Under the pieces are notes generated by a model. The model made no database searches, was not told the origin of the DNA, and saw nothing but the letters and a program-made list of their open reading frames with translations. Source: Leucobacter sp042726155 (GTDB lineage: Bacteria > Actinomycetota > Actinomycetes > Actinomycetales > Microbacteriaceae). Taken from it: a DNA stretch of 64,000 bases. A program made the translations under genes and the position numbers. Shown in pieces: positions 33,252 through 42,583 of the stretch. How positions within the stretch are numbered: position 1 is the stretch's first letter; every line of letters starts with the position of its first letter. The stretch is taken from NCBI RefSeq assembly GCF_042726155.1, contig NZ_JBHXHV010000004.1:62001-126000 (forward strand). The letters run 5' to 3'.

Positions 33252-34133
33252 GTGACTGCATCCGCACCCGCCCGCCGACGCGGTGGGCCCGCCAGAGCCC
33301 TCGTCGTCGATCACACTGAGCGCATCAGCGAACATCTGGTGCGCGTGCATCTCGGGGGCGACGATTTCGCCGCCTTTATCGGTCATGCCGATCCCGAGCG
33401 CCTCGCGAAGACCGACAAGTATGTGAAGCTGCTGTTCGCGAAACCCGAACTCGGGCTGACGCCCCCGTATGACCTCGACGAACTGCGCGAGACGCTTCCC
33501 CTCGAAGACATGCCAGTGCGGCGCACCTACACGATCCGCTCGGTTGACCCGGCCACCGACACGCTCGCGATCGACTTCGTGGTCCACGGTGACGAGGGCA
33601 TCGCGGGTCCGTGGGCGGCCAAGGCCCAGCCGGGCGACGTGGTTACTCTCTCTGGCCCAGGCGGCCAATTCGCACCATCGATCGATGCCCAGGTGCCGCG
33701 ACTCTACCTCGGCGACGATTCGGCGCTCCCCGCGATCGCCGCCGCCCTCGAAAACACTCCAGCGAGTGCACACGGTGTCGCCCTGATCGAGGTCGGTAGC
33801 GCCGACGACGAGCTCGAACTGCGCCACCCGGTCGGAATCGACGTCCGGTGGCTACACCGCAATCGCCCCGATGGCACGCAGGCAGCCTTCGGTGGACTGC
33901 TTGTCGAGGCCGCCCGCGCGCTTCCCGCTCCCGCGAGCGACGCGCTCCCCGAGGTCTTCGCACACGGCGAGCGCGGCGCGATGCGCGCGCTCCGAGTATT
34001 GCTCCATAACGAGTGGGGCATCGACAGGCGCGCCCTGTCGCTCTCTGCATATTGGGCAGTCGGCCGTGCAGAAGACGGGTTCCAGGCGGAGAAGCGCGAG
34101 GCGGTCGGCCAGATCTTCGACGCCGAGGCCTGA
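33252..34133 (+). CDS. Siderophore-interacting protein (FAD-dependent ferric reductase family)
   Basis: A 293-residue cytoplasmic flavoprotein of the ViuB/SIP family that reduces ferric siderophores to release iron. The FAD-binding segment RRTYTIR (90-96), LSGPGGQF and the C-terminal YWAVGRAEDGFQAEKRE block are diagnostic. GTG start at 33252 with GAGGGA just upstream. No siderophore uptake genes are adjacent, so it probably serves a system elsewhere. Confidence 0.92.
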   Translation: MTASAPARRRGGPARALVVDHTERISEHLVRVHLGGDDFAAFIGHADPERLAKTDKYVKLLFAKPELGLTPPYDLDELRETLPLEDMPVRRTYTIRSVDPATDTLAIDFVVHGDEGIAGPWAAKAQPGDVVTLSGPGGQFAPSIDAQVPRLYLGDDSALPAIAAALENTPASAHGVALIEVGSADDELELRHPVGIDVRWLHRNRPDGTQAAFGGLLVEAARALPAPASDALPEVFAHGERGAMRALRVLLHNEWGIDRRALSLSAYWAVGRAEDGFQAEKREAVGQIFDAEA

Positions 34134-34170
34134 CCGTCGCCCTCCACCGGCACTCCCCAGACAGAATAAG

Positions 34171-34176
34171 TAGAAT
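34171..34176 (+). promoter_or_regulatory. Candidate -10 box for leaderless expression of the ABC exporter
   Basis: TAGAAT ends nine bases before the GTG at 34185, with no Shine-Dalgarno between, so transcription would start at or beside the start codon. A -35 element is not evident. This is the boundary where base composition begins to change. Confidence 0.45.
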
Positions 34177-34184
34177 GTACGTTT

Positions 34185-35051
34185 GTGACTTACCAAGCTG
34201 CGCTCACTGACCCGGAGTTCGATACTCCGGGGAAGAGCAAGGGACTGTGGGATGTCTTTCGACATCGCTATCTGCTGTCGCTTCTCCTGAAGAAGAGCGT
34301 CACCACGCGCTATTACGGATCCGCGCTCGGTTGGATCTGGTCGTACGTGCAGACCATCGCACACTTCCTGATGTACTACGTCGTTATCGGCGTCGTGCTC
34401 GGCATGCACCGTGACGTCAAGTACTTCCCGGTGTACCTCTTCTGCGGTCTGATCACAGTCGGCCTGTTCAGTGAGGTTCTGCGCAATACGACGAGCGCGA
34501 TCACAGACAACGCTTCGCTCGTGAAGAAAATCTATCTGCCCCGCGAACTGTTCCCGGTCGCCGCAGTTGGAGGCGCGATCACGCACTTCCTCCCTCAGGC
34601 CGCCGTGCTGCTCATCATCTGTCTATTCCTCGGCTGGACCGTGACCGTGATGCAGGTCATCGCCTTCGTCTTGGGCCTCATTATCGTCATTGTGTTCGCA
34701 CTCGGACTCGGGCTCTTCTTCGGCGCGTTGAACGTGGCATACCGTGATGCACACAACGTTGTCGGGCTGATTCTGATGTTCTCGACGTGGGCGTCGCCGG
34801 TTCTTTACTCATCTTCGATGATTCGCGACATCGCACCACAGTGGGTCTATGAGATCTACATGATCAACCCGGTTACTGCGGCGGTCGAGTTGTTCCACAA
34901 CGTGTTCTGGCTGCCAATCGCGCCGGGATCAGACCGCCCAGACGGCCTCATGCTGAATGCCCTCATCGCGCTCGGAATTGCGATCATCACCCTGCTCGTC
35001 GGCCAGCTGACGTTCCGCAAGTTGGAGGGGACCTTTGCCCAGTATCTCTGA
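34185..35051 (+). CDS. ABC-2 type polysaccharide export permease (Wzm/TagG-like)
   Basis: A 288-residue inner-membrane permease with six hydrophobic helices after an amphipathic N-terminus. It includes the family segment VTTRYYGSALGWIWSYVQ and the LYSSSMI...NPVTAAVELF region typical of O-antigen/teichoic acid exporters. It would carry a finished lipid-linked polymer across the membrane, powered by the ATPase encoded next. The two genes overlap by 17 bases. The start GTG is probably leaderless. Confidence 0.92.
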   Translation: MTYQAALTDPEFDTPGKSKGLWDVFRHRYLLSLLLKKSVTTRYYGSALGWIWSYVQTIAHFLMYYVVIGVVLGMHRDVKYFPVYLFCGLITVGLFSEVLRNTTSAITDNASLVKKIYLPRELFPVAAVGGAITHFLPQAAVLLIICLFLGWTVTVMQVIAFVLGLIIVIVFALGLGLFFGALNVAYRDAHNVVGLILMFSTWASPVLYSSSMIRDIAPQWVYEIYMINPVTAAVELFHNVFWLPIAPGSDRPDGLMLNALIALGIAIITLLVGQLTFRKLEGTFAQYL

Positions 35052-36177
35052 AACCCCGACGACCACCGCAAAGCCCGCGATCGTCATTAATGACATCAGC
35101 AAGGCGTTCACGATTCGACACGCGACATCGGTGAAAGAGGCTGTCGTCTCGCTGATACGCCGACAGAAGGTAAGTACGAAATTTCAGGCAATCGATCACC
35201 TGAGTTTCGACGTGCCCGAGGGGCAGTCGGTGGCGTTGATGGGCCGCAACGGATCTGGCAAGTCGACGACACTCAAGATGCTTTCAGGTGTGTTGCGCCC
35301 GGACAGCGGTTGGATACGGACTCGAGGTCGTATTGCGGGTCTATTGGAAGTGGGCGCGGGCTTCAATCCAAATCTCACCGGCCGAGATAACGTCTATCTC
35401 AATGCCGCCATTCTCGGCATGAGCAAAGACGAAACCGAAGCAGTCTTCGATGACATCGTTGAATTTGCCGAAATCGGTGACTTTATCGACACGGAAGTGA
35501 AGTTCTACTCATCTGGGATGTATTCACGCCTCGGGTTTGCGGTAGCTGTGCATACGCAGCTCGACGTCCTCCTCGTCGACGAAGTCCTCTCAGTCGGAGA
35601 CGCCGCTTTCCGTAAGAAGTGCATCGCGCGCATGACCGAATTGAGGGCCGCGGGTAAGACAATGTTCATCGTGAGCCACAGCTCAAGCCAGGTCAAACAG
35701 CTGTGTGATCGCGGTATCGTGCTGCACCAGGGCAAAATCGTATTCGACGGACCAATCGAAGACGCCATCAAAGAAATGAACGCGAAGTCTGGAGCGGTTG
35801 ACCGACGGCTGCATCAGGCCTCAAAACGGGCATTCGTGCCTAGCGACGCACTTGCGAGATACATCAAGAAGCATCCGGAAAGCTATGGTGAGCCTCTCGG
35901 CGCACCTATCGAGATCACAGAAAACGGCGGCGGCCTGCTGCAGCAATGCACAAAGGGGATCATCGTGTCTTCGCGAGAGCTCCAAGTCACTCAAGGACTA
36001 CGGAATGGCGCATTTCAACGCGCGTACGATGCGGCAGGGGGCCCGAGGGGCGACTGGGGTTTTGTTATGGGGAAGGTGCAGATTCTCGATCAGGGCGGCC
36101 GTCGTTCACTGCGGTTCCAATCGGGTGTCGCGAAGTACTCCCCCGGTTCCGGGGACGTGACCTTCACCCACGATTGA
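35035..36177 (+). CDS. Polysaccharide ABC exporter ATPase (Wzt/TagH-like) with an LGFP-like C-terminal domain
   Basis: A 380-residue protein. The ATPase domain (about 15-245) has Walker A GRNGSGKST, the signature in FYSSGMYSRLGF, Walker B VLLVDE and the H-loop VSHS. Instead of a Wzt-type carbohydrate-binding domain, residues 283-375 read as LGFP-like repeats: GEPLGAPI...GGGLLQQCTKGIIVSS, then GDWGFVMG...GGRRSLRFQSGVAKYSP. Translation starts at TTG 35035 behind a strong GGAGGGG inside the permease gene. The extra domain may recognise the polymer or a wall partner; that is inference. Confidence 0.9.
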   Translation: MPSISETPTTTAKPAIVINDISKAFTIRHATSVKEAVVSLIRRQKVSTKFQAIDHLSFDVPEGQSVALMGRNGSGKSTTLKMLSGVLRPDSGWIRTRGRIAGLLEVGAGFNPNLTGRDNVYLNAAILGMSKDETEAVFDDIVEFAEIGDFIDTEVKFYSSGMYSRLGFAVAVHTQLDVLLVDEVLSVGDAAFRKKCIARMTELRAAGKTMFIVSHSSSQVKQLCDRGIVLHQGKIVFDGPIEDAIKEMNAKSGAVDRRLHQASKRAFVPSDALARYIKKHPESYGEPLGAPIEITENGGGLLQQCTKGIIVSSRELQVTQGLRNGAFQRAYDAAGGPRGDWGFVMGKVQILDQGGRRSLRFQSGVAKYSPGSGDVTFTHD

Positions 36178-36218
36178 GGCAAAGTTCGCGGCCGAACCGA
36201 GCCCCGCCCCGTAAGAAC

Positions 36219-38735
36219 TCAGCGGGCATCTGACGCAATCAGGCCAATATCGGCGAGGATCCGGCGCGAAGCACCGCCCCGCTCCCATTCGAGGAAACGG
36301 TCGATGAACACGCTGCGCGCGGTCGCATACCGGACATTCCAGGCCTCGATCGACTCAGCGAGACGTAGCGCATCTGCAAGTTCTTCTGTGTCTTTTGCCA
36401 CAGCCCCCGGAGCGACATCATCGACGTTGAAGTAACTGCCGCGTGAAGCTTCATAATGCCCAATGTCGGGCGTGAAGAGGACCAGCGGCTTCTGTAGGTG
36501 CATATACCCGAACATCAGTGACGAATAATCGCTCACGACGACGTCCGCAATCTCCATCAGCTCGTTGATGGACCCCTCGATGTTCAGCACCTGATCTTCC
36601 GAACGAGACGCTTCATAATCGAGCGTTGCGGCAACATATGCGTCGTCCCGACGCACTTCTCCCATCAACTTGATGAACGGTGAGGTTTGTGGCGCCAGTG
36701 CAAAATCCGTAAGTTCTCGAAAATCTATGATGCTCAGCTGAGTGTGATTGAACGGATGCGGTTTGACGACGATCTGGTAGTCATCACCGAGCCGCTCCTG
36801 TAGAACCTCGAAGTCGATGAGGTACGGGAACACCGCACCATTGTCGTTGCGAAACGTCGGGGCATACAGCGCGATACGCTTGCGGGGATCAAGCGAGTAC
36901 TTTGCGCGAAGTTTCTCGAGTTCAGTGCTGCTTCTTCGTTGGAAGAGCACGTCGTGTTGGGGAAGGCCGGTCTGGAGCAGTTTCGGGGTAACGCCGTGTG
37001 AGCGCGCGAATGTGGCCCCAACCTCAGGGCTTGAAGCGACAAGGTAGTCGTATCGTTGGCTGCGCTCAAGGAAGACGTCTCGCTGAGACGGATCGATCGC
37101 CGCCTCGGAGTCGATGCCCATTTTCTTGATTGGGATTCCGTGCGTTGTCTGCACTTCAATCTGATCTGGCCGTTTTCCGATTCCGCGGTCGACCCTAAAC
37201 CCCACCTGGAAGTTCACATCATTAAAGAGGTACTTCGCCCGCCAGAGATAGTAATGGGCACGAAATGAGCTGCTGAGTACGACTCGAACACGGTTGGGGT
37301 GATCCACGAGTTCCCTGACAGCTGCGCGGACACGGTCGCGCTCGCGGCGACCAGCAAACACGACGCTCTGAAATTCGGGGGCGAGACGGTTCAGCTCGAC
37401 GCACAGTGCCGCTGGGCCGTCCGAAAGCGAGAATTTTCGTCCCCAGTACGCGGAGAACACAGCCGTTCGCGGAAGCACTGGTAGGCGGAACAAGATTGGT
37501 CGCATGACGAGGTAGAGGACGGCATTTCGGACTCGACGTTGAGTCGTTCGACTCGGCGCTAGTCCCTCAATGAGCCGTCGCGCGCGAGCCGTCGTTTTGC
37601 GTTCCATTACGGCATCATCGGCCATCGCGCCAGGGATCTCCCCTTCCTCAATCCTCTCGTCGTCAATGGGTTCCTCGGCACTCAGCGCATTCCGCTCAGC
37701 GCTGCTCTCGCGCACCCGGATATCTGGCAGATCCTGCTGAACTCGCAAGATCTCCGCCAACTCGCTGGTCCTGCCTCGCTTTGCGAGCATGGCCCATGTG
37801 CTGAGTGGAGACTGGACCCTGGCGATCACAGTGTCCGGGACATCGGCGAGTAGGCGCTCGGATTCCTGCAAGATGTGTTCCCGCGTCGTCGAGTCGAATC
37901 TGTAGTACTCGAGAAAGATCCAGCGCAGGTTGTAGTCCACTATCGCGAAACCGACTTCGCTCACGAGTTCCGCCGATGCACCGCTCTCATGGAAGTAGCG
38001 TTGCACTCGGTCGACAGCCCAGAGCCGGTCGACCGCTTTCACTGGGAGTATCGTCTGCGTAATACCCCCGGGCGTCACCCGCCAGAAATAGCCAACTTCG
38101 CCCAGCACGTCGAATGCCGCAGCCCTACTGTAGAGCATCGGGCTAGTCGCTACATCCTCGTATATGCGGCCTTCGGGAAACCTGATACCGCTCTCAACGA
38201 AGAACTTCCGGCGATACACCTTGTTCCAGGCCGTGAAATCTCGGACGTACTCCGGAGCTGATTCAAGCGTCAAGCCGCTTACGCTCTTCGAAAAGAGATC
38301 CGCGTTTCGATTGAACGGTGTTGCGAAACGTTTCCAGCCCGCGAAACGATATGGGGCTGAGGTAATAAAGTCGGAGCCACTCGCCTGCAGTCGAGTGACC
38401 ATTTTTTGGTAGACGCCATCGGGAACGATGTCATCAGAGTCGAGAAACGTTACGAACTCGCCACGAGCAGCGTCGAGGCCGGTGTTCCGCGCTGCTGACA
38501 GGCCGCCATTCGAACGCTCGATCAGTTCAATCTGAGGGTGTCTTCTCGCCCACTTACGCGCGATAAGCTCAGACCCGTCCGTTGATCCGTCCTCGACGAG
38601 GACGAGTTCGAGGGCGTCGCCAAGCCCCTGTCTGAGCACAGATGACAGACACTGATCGAGATACTGCGCCACATTGTAAACAGGAACAACCACGGTCAGT
38701 AGCGGCACGCGTACGGGGTCACTCTGAGGGCGCAT
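36219..38735 (-). CDS. GT2 - TagF-like two-domain transferase (CDP-glycerol/ribitol phosphotransferase family)
   Basis: 838 residues. The N-terminal GT2 domain (about 10-330) has VVVPVYNVAQYL, VEDGSTDGS and FLDSDDI (98-104). After a charged linker (about 345-400) a Glyphos_transf (TagF/TarL) domain spans about 430-820, with the histidine motif TTHGIPIKKMG (about H532), APTFRND, KPHPFNH and VVSDYSSLMF (about 730). All expected catalytic residues of both domains are visible, so this looks like an intact bifunctional enzyme building a sugar-polyol-phosphate polymer. CDP-alditol synthesis genes are not in the window. Confidence 0.88.
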   Translation of the reverse strand: MRPQSDPVRVPLLTVVVPVYNVAQYLDQCLSSVLRQGLGDALELVLVEDGSTDGSELIARKWARRHPQIELIERSNGGLSAARNTGLDAARGEFVTFLDSDDIVPDGVYQKMVTRLQASGSDFITSAPYRFAGWKRFATPFNRNADLFSKSVSGLTLESAPEYVRDFTAWNKVYRRKFFVESGIRFPEGRIYEDVATSPMLYSRAAAFDVLGEVGYFWRVTPGGITQTILPVKAVDRLWAVDRVQRYFHESGASAELVSEVGFAIVDYNLRWIFLEYYRFDSTTREHILQESERLLADVPDTVIARVQSPLSTWAMLAKRGRTSELAEILRVQQDLPDIRVRESSAERNALSAEEPIDDERIEEGEIPGAMADDAVMERKTTARARRLIEGLAPSRTTQRRVRNAVLYLVMRPILFRLPVLPRTAVFSAYWGRKFSLSDGPAALCVELNRLAPEFQSVVFAGRRERDRVRAAVRELVDHPNRVRVVLSSSFRAHYYLWRAKYLFNDVNFQVGFRVDRGIGKRPDQIEVQTTHGIPIKKMGIDSEAAIDPSQRDVFLERSQRYDYLVASSPEVGATFARSHGVTPKLLQTGLPQHDVLFQRRSSTELEKLRAKYSLDPRKRIALYAPTFRNDNGAVFPYLIDFEVLQERLGDDYQIVVKPHPFNHTQLSIIDFRELTDFALAPQTSPFIKLMGEVRRDDAYVAATLDYEASRSEDQVLNIEGSINELMEIADVVVSDYSSLMFGYMHLQKPLVLFTPDIGHYEASRGSYFNVDDVAPGAVAKDTEELADALRLAESIEAWNVRYATARSVFIDRFLEWERGGASRRILADIGLIASDAR

Positions 38736-38784
38736 TCACCACAGTGTAGCTCAGCCGCCTCCGCGGTGACTCGACGTCGGCGAG

Positions 38785-40353
38785 CTACTCTCCGCGACGG
38801 AAAAAGCGGCGCAGAGAAAGTTGCAACCGGTCTCTGGCGTTGGCTCCAGGTGGACGCAAGCGATGCCGGACCCGGGCGAGTTCTTCTCGGGTGTCGGCAA
38901 GTTCCTCGGCGATGCGACCGACCTCCTCCCAAGCACGCTTTTGGTCCTCAGCCGTTTCCGTGTTTCGCTGACGTTCGAGTCGTGCCGCTGCCGCCACGTT
39001 GAGCCGCGTCAGATTTGTGCCCTCGTGCGCCACCCGCGCGAGAGCCAACAAGTCACGCTCATTCTGACCCGACCAGCCCACCTCTTCGACCGGAGGAAGG
39101 TCATCGAGGCGCACGGACCCGGCCGTGGTGATGTCGGCGACGATCCCGTCCCACCAGCGACTTTGGAAGGCTCGTGCCGCCCTACCCGCCTGCGCCGCAG
39201 ATGAGGCAAGCTCGTCTCGCTTCTCCATGAGCGCGTCAAGCAGACGCCGCCCGAACACAGGCTGCCAGGCTTCGAAAGGAATGGCGAACTGTTCCATCCC
39301 CACGTTTCCAAGCGCCCCGCGCATGCGGATTGCAGAGTAGTAGCTGGTGACCAGGCCAATCGCCGGAACACCGACACTCGGACCGAATACTACGGGGTGG
39401 TACCGGGTCGAGAGTGTGAAGCGGGCGCCGGCAGTGATCGCAAGGAGTTTCCGAGCGGTCAACATTGGTCGCGAGTGCACCCGGCCCGACTTCGTATAAC
39501 CCACGATGCGATCGTGCCCGTAGCGATCACTCCCCACGACTGAGGCATCGACCTCACCGTCACCCAAGCTGCCCATATGTGGCAGCAGCACGACGTCAAG
39601 GTCACAGCGGCTCACCAGCGAGTCGAGAATCTCGGCGACACGCCTGTAATACTCCTCGGGGTGGAGACCGGTCGTACGTGGATGGAACGTGAAACTCCCC
39701 ACCGCGTACGGAGTGGTCGCCGCAAGAGAGGCGCGCTCCTCTTGAGTGAGGTCGGCGGGTGTGAGGAGGAGCGCGTCGTCGAGAGTATGAACGATCCGAG
39801 TGTTATCGCTGCCGATCTCACGTAGCAGCGCGGCGGTAGTAGGTTCGCGCGCTCCGAAAGCCCGGGCGTACTCAAGAATCTCCGCGATCCGGTCACGGTC
39901 CTCGTCGATCAGTTCAGGACCAACCGTCTGACTCGACACGTAGAGAGGAATTCCCGCCTGCGCTGCGGCGCGAGTCAGTGCGAGTCGCTCGAATATATGG
40001 TGGCCCCACTCGGAGTTCAAATTGCCCCCGCCCGCAATGACCACAGCGTCTGCACTTTGGACAGCTCGGAGTGTCGATGCCGCGTACGCAGGCACATCAA
40101 CGGCGCCAGCCAAGGCACGGGTAATCTCATCTAGCCGCGCTTCCCAGGCAGTTCGTCTAGAGAGTGTCCGAAAGCCGAACTGCGGTACGGTATCCACGCC
40201 ATAGAATTCCGACGAGAGTTCGGGGTCCCCCGCGATGAGGGTGACTTCGGCACCACGACTTCGCAATTCTGCGATCGCGACCTCGGTCATCGCCTCGTCT
40301 CCGAGATGGTAGCTCTGTTTCCAGCTCACATCTCCGATAACGATTACTTTCAC
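38785..40353 (-). CDS. Polysaccharide pyruvyl transferase family protein with a coiled-coil tail
   Basis: 522 residues. The CsaB/WcaK-type GT-B-like domain shows GDVSWKQSYHLGDEAMT, VVIAGGGNLNSEWG, LYVSSQTVGPEL, ARFTLSTRYHPVVF and the late region of the pyruvyltransferase family. The last 80 residues are Arg/Glu-rich heptads. These enzymes transfer a pyruvate ketal from phosphoenolpyruvate to a glycan, though some relatives are glycosyltransferases. I start it at GTG 40353 behind GGGAG; a 32-residue upstream extension lacks support. It lies between two mosaic transferases on the minus strand. Confidence 0.8.
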   Translation of the reverse strand: MKVIVIGDVSWKQSYHLGDEAMTEVAIAELRSRGAEVTLIAGDPELSSEFYGVDTVPQFGFRTLSRRTAWEARLDEITRALAGAVDVPAYAASTLRAVQSADAVVIAGGGNLNSEWGHHIFERLALTRAAAQAGIPLYVSSQTVGPELIDEDRDRIAEILEYARAFGAREPTTAALLREIGSDNTRIVHTLDDALLLTPADLTQEERASLAATTPYAVGSFTFHPRTTGLHPEEYYRRVAEILDSLVSRCDLDVVLLPHMGSLGDGEVDASVVGSDRYGHDRIVGYTKSGRVHSRPMLTARKLLAITAGARFTLSTRYHPVVFGPSVGVPAIGLVTSYYSAIRMRGALGNVGMEQFAIPFEAWQPVFGRRLLDALMEKRDELASSAAQAGRAARAFQSRWWDGIVADITTAGSVRLDDLPPVEEVGWSGQNERDLLALARVAHEGTNLTRLNVAAAARLERQRNTETAEDQKRAWEEVGRIAEELADTREELARVRHRLRPPGANARDRLQLSLRRFFRRGE

Positions 40354-40467
40354 GCTGCTCCCACTTTCCCGCCGGCGATACTGTGCCTCAGCATATCCGG
40401 CAAGCCGCATGCTACTCCGGATGAACAATGTCGAGGACGTGTCAAGCACGCGAATTCAAGGTCATCG

Positions 40468-42483
40468 TCAGACCCATTCACCCATTTCTTGCAACCAAGC
40501 CGAGGCACGCTCGTCCAAGCTGGAAACTTCCGGAGTATCAGCGCTGGCGACAACTCGGACCTCGGAGGCCGTGAATCGATACCTGCCTCGATCGGCCACA
40601 AGTACCTGCTCCTGGATACTTGAACGTGCGAGGACCCCGTCCACGTTGGCAGCGTTGAGACTCCAATACGAATGAGGGCCGAGTTCAGCCTCGAGCACGA
40701 GCACGCGCGCCCACGTGTGTCCGAGCACATCAGCCGGGAACGGCACTCCGCGATTCGCATCCCCCGTTATAAGCACTCGCGTGTGTTTCATCACGACAAA
40801 GTGACGAACCCCGCCTGGCCGTATCACGCGCGTTGACACACGATGCTCAGCGCGCGTCAAAGAGGAACCCACGATCCAGACGGGCACGTTCGGATCGATC
40901 CCGGCGATGCAGCGAAGCACGTCAGGGCGAGCGGAAGCGTCAATCCCGTCGAGGTCGCACACAATGGCGCCCACCGCGGCCGTGCGATTCTTCATAAGTC
41001 TGTACCAACGCAATGGCAAGGAGTACTTCGCACGGCGCAGCTTTGCAAGGACACGATGAAGCCCGACGCTCAGACGCTGCTTTCGCGATATCTCTGAGAT
41101 ACGCACCGGTTCGCCTTGCTTCTGGCGAAGTACCCGTGGCTTGCTGAGGCCCCACTTTTCGCGCAGTCGAGCTGCAGTCAAAGCAGTGCCGTCGAATTCC
41201 AACGGGAAGTGCGGGTCGCAGGTAAGCCTAATGGGAGTGCCCTCTCTGGACTCCACGAGGACAATGTGTTGAAAGACCCACTCCTCCTCGAGATATTCGA
41301 CACTACGGGTCTTAACCGCCACAATGCGCCCAAGTTTCCCCGCCAGTTGTAGCCCCATCGGCGGATTAGCCTCCGGTGAATACACTGCGACTCGAGCGAT
41401 ACCGAAGCCCCGGTCGTTCAAAAGTTCGACCGGACTCGACCGGAGAGCACCCGTGGCCGCCAGCCACGCCGCTCTGATGTCAACCGGTACATCGTGCAGC
41501 CGAAACTTCATGATGCGATCGCTGCCGATCAACTGAAGATTCGTCCGGAACTCGCGACTAATCTCTGCCAACACCGGCCGCGGGGTCGAATACACCGGAG
41601 AATGCTCGGTCCGATTCCGCCTGAAAAGGTAAAAAGCGAAATATAACAGCGTGTTCGCAAGCCACTGCGGGCATTGAGTGCCCGCGCGGCGGAGCAGCTC
41701 ACGGTGTGACACCCCAAAAACGACGACGTTTCGAGCGATGTTCGACTCCTGGGATTTCACGATGGATGAACCGTCTGCCCGACGCTGATAAAAGTACTCA
41801 GCAGAGGGAATTAACACGTATCTTGCTCGAGTGGCAATCAGGTACTGCATGATGAAATCCGCGTCAGACGCTGTAGGCAAATCCGTTCTCACCGAGAGTT
41901 GGTGACGCTGAATCTCGTGGCGGTCAAAGAACACGACGCCGCCGAGCGTTTGGATCGCATCGGGTTCGACGAGAAGGTCGACGATTCGAGTTCCGCTGGA
42001 ACCGTACTTGAAGTCAAGCGGATGCTCTTGCTCTGTGCCTCTCTCGTTCACGAATCGGATGCGGCCTACAAACATCGACTCAGCTGGATACATGTTTCGA
42101 CTATGTGCGATGTCGCGCAAATAATCCGGGTGAAGGACGTCGTCGGGATCGGGCGAAGATATCCAGCGTCCACGTGCCGCGGCTATCCCGGCGTTTCTGG
42201 CTGCAGCAACACCGCGGTTCGGCTGGACAATCACACGCACCGGAAAATCCGACTGATGCATCCACTCACGAACGAGTTCTTCTGACCGCTCAGGGCAACC
42301 ATCGATCACGAAAATGAGTTCGTGCCCCTCGTGCACGGCCGTTTGCACGTCTAAGGAACGAAGAAAGTCAGGCAGGTAACGTTCGACCCGGAAACACGCA
42401 ACGATCAAGGAGGTTTCCGGCTGTCGAAGATCCCACGCCTCCGGTTCCAAATTCACATATGTCCGGGTTTCGTCGGATTCCAA
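40468..42483 (-). CDS. GT2 glycosyltransferase with a degenerate TagF-like C-terminal part
   Basis: 671 residues. GT2 domain (about 20-230) with TSLIVACFRVERYLPDF, FVIDGCPE and PDPDD (111-115). It is a paralogue of the protein at 49327, sharing the VNL...W...TSLI start, the DPDD motif, LGGVVFF and the YLFRRNRTEHSPV segment. Its C-terminus stops in what looks like the first half of a TagF-like GT-B domain (VWIVGSSL, FVVMKHTRVLITGD), and no THG or DYSS motif is present. TTG 42483 is chosen because GGAGG lies four bases upstream and it aligns with the paralogue; TTG 42513 is also possible. Confidence 0.78.
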   Translation of the reverse strand: MESDETRTYVNLEPEAWDLRQPETSLIVACFRVERYLPDFLRSLDVQTAVHEGHELIFVIDGCPERSEELVREWMHQSDFPVRVIVQPNRGVAAARNAGIAAARGRWISSPDPDDVLHPDYLRDIAHSRNMYPAESMFVGRIRFVNERGTEQEHPLDFKYGSSGTRIVDLLVEPDAIQTLGGVVFFDRHEIQRHQLSVRTDLPTASDADFIMQYLIATRARYVLIPSAEYFYQRRADGSSIVKSQESNIARNVVVFGVSHRELLRRAGTQCPQWLANTLLYFAFYLFRRNRTEHSPVYSTPRPVLAEISREFRTNLQLIGSDRIMKFRLHDVPVDIRAAWLAATGALRSSPVELLNDRGFGIARVAVYSPEANPPMGLQLAGKLGRIVAVKTRSVEYLEEEWVFQHIVLVESREGTPIRLTCDPHFPLEFDGTALTAARLREKWGLSKPRVLRQKQGEPVRISEISRKQRLSVGLHRVLAKLRRAKYSLPLRWYRLMKNRTAAVGAIVCDLDGIDASARPDVLRCIAGIDPNVPVWIVGSSLTRAEHRVSTRVIRPGGVRHFVVMKHTRVLITGDANRGVPFPADVLGHTWARVLVLEAELGPHSYWSLNAANVDGVLARSSIQEQVLVADRGRYRFTASEVRVVASADTPEVSSLDERASAWLQEMGEWV

Positions 42484-42571
42484 TTGCCCTCCAGAATTTG
42501 ATCGCCGCTTCAATCTACCCGTTCAGGGTTCAGCACCGGGGCCATTGCCACCAGCCGAGGGCAGGACCCTT

Positions 42572-42577
42572 TAAGAT
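42572..42577 (+). promoter_or_regulatory. Candidate -10 box for a leaderless dehydrogenase transcript
   Basis: TAAGAT is followed by six bases and then the GTG start at 42584, with no room for a ribosome-binding site. This is the spacing expected of leaderless actinobacterial mRNAs. Confidence 0.5.
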
Positions 42578-42583
42578 AAGACG

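Noticed and set aside
42483..42513. TTG at 42513 as the start of the 671/681-residue GT2 protein
   Set aside because: It lacks a good ribosome site. TTG 42483 has GGAGG upstream and matches the N-terminus of the paralogue at 49327, although the earlier start is not excluded.
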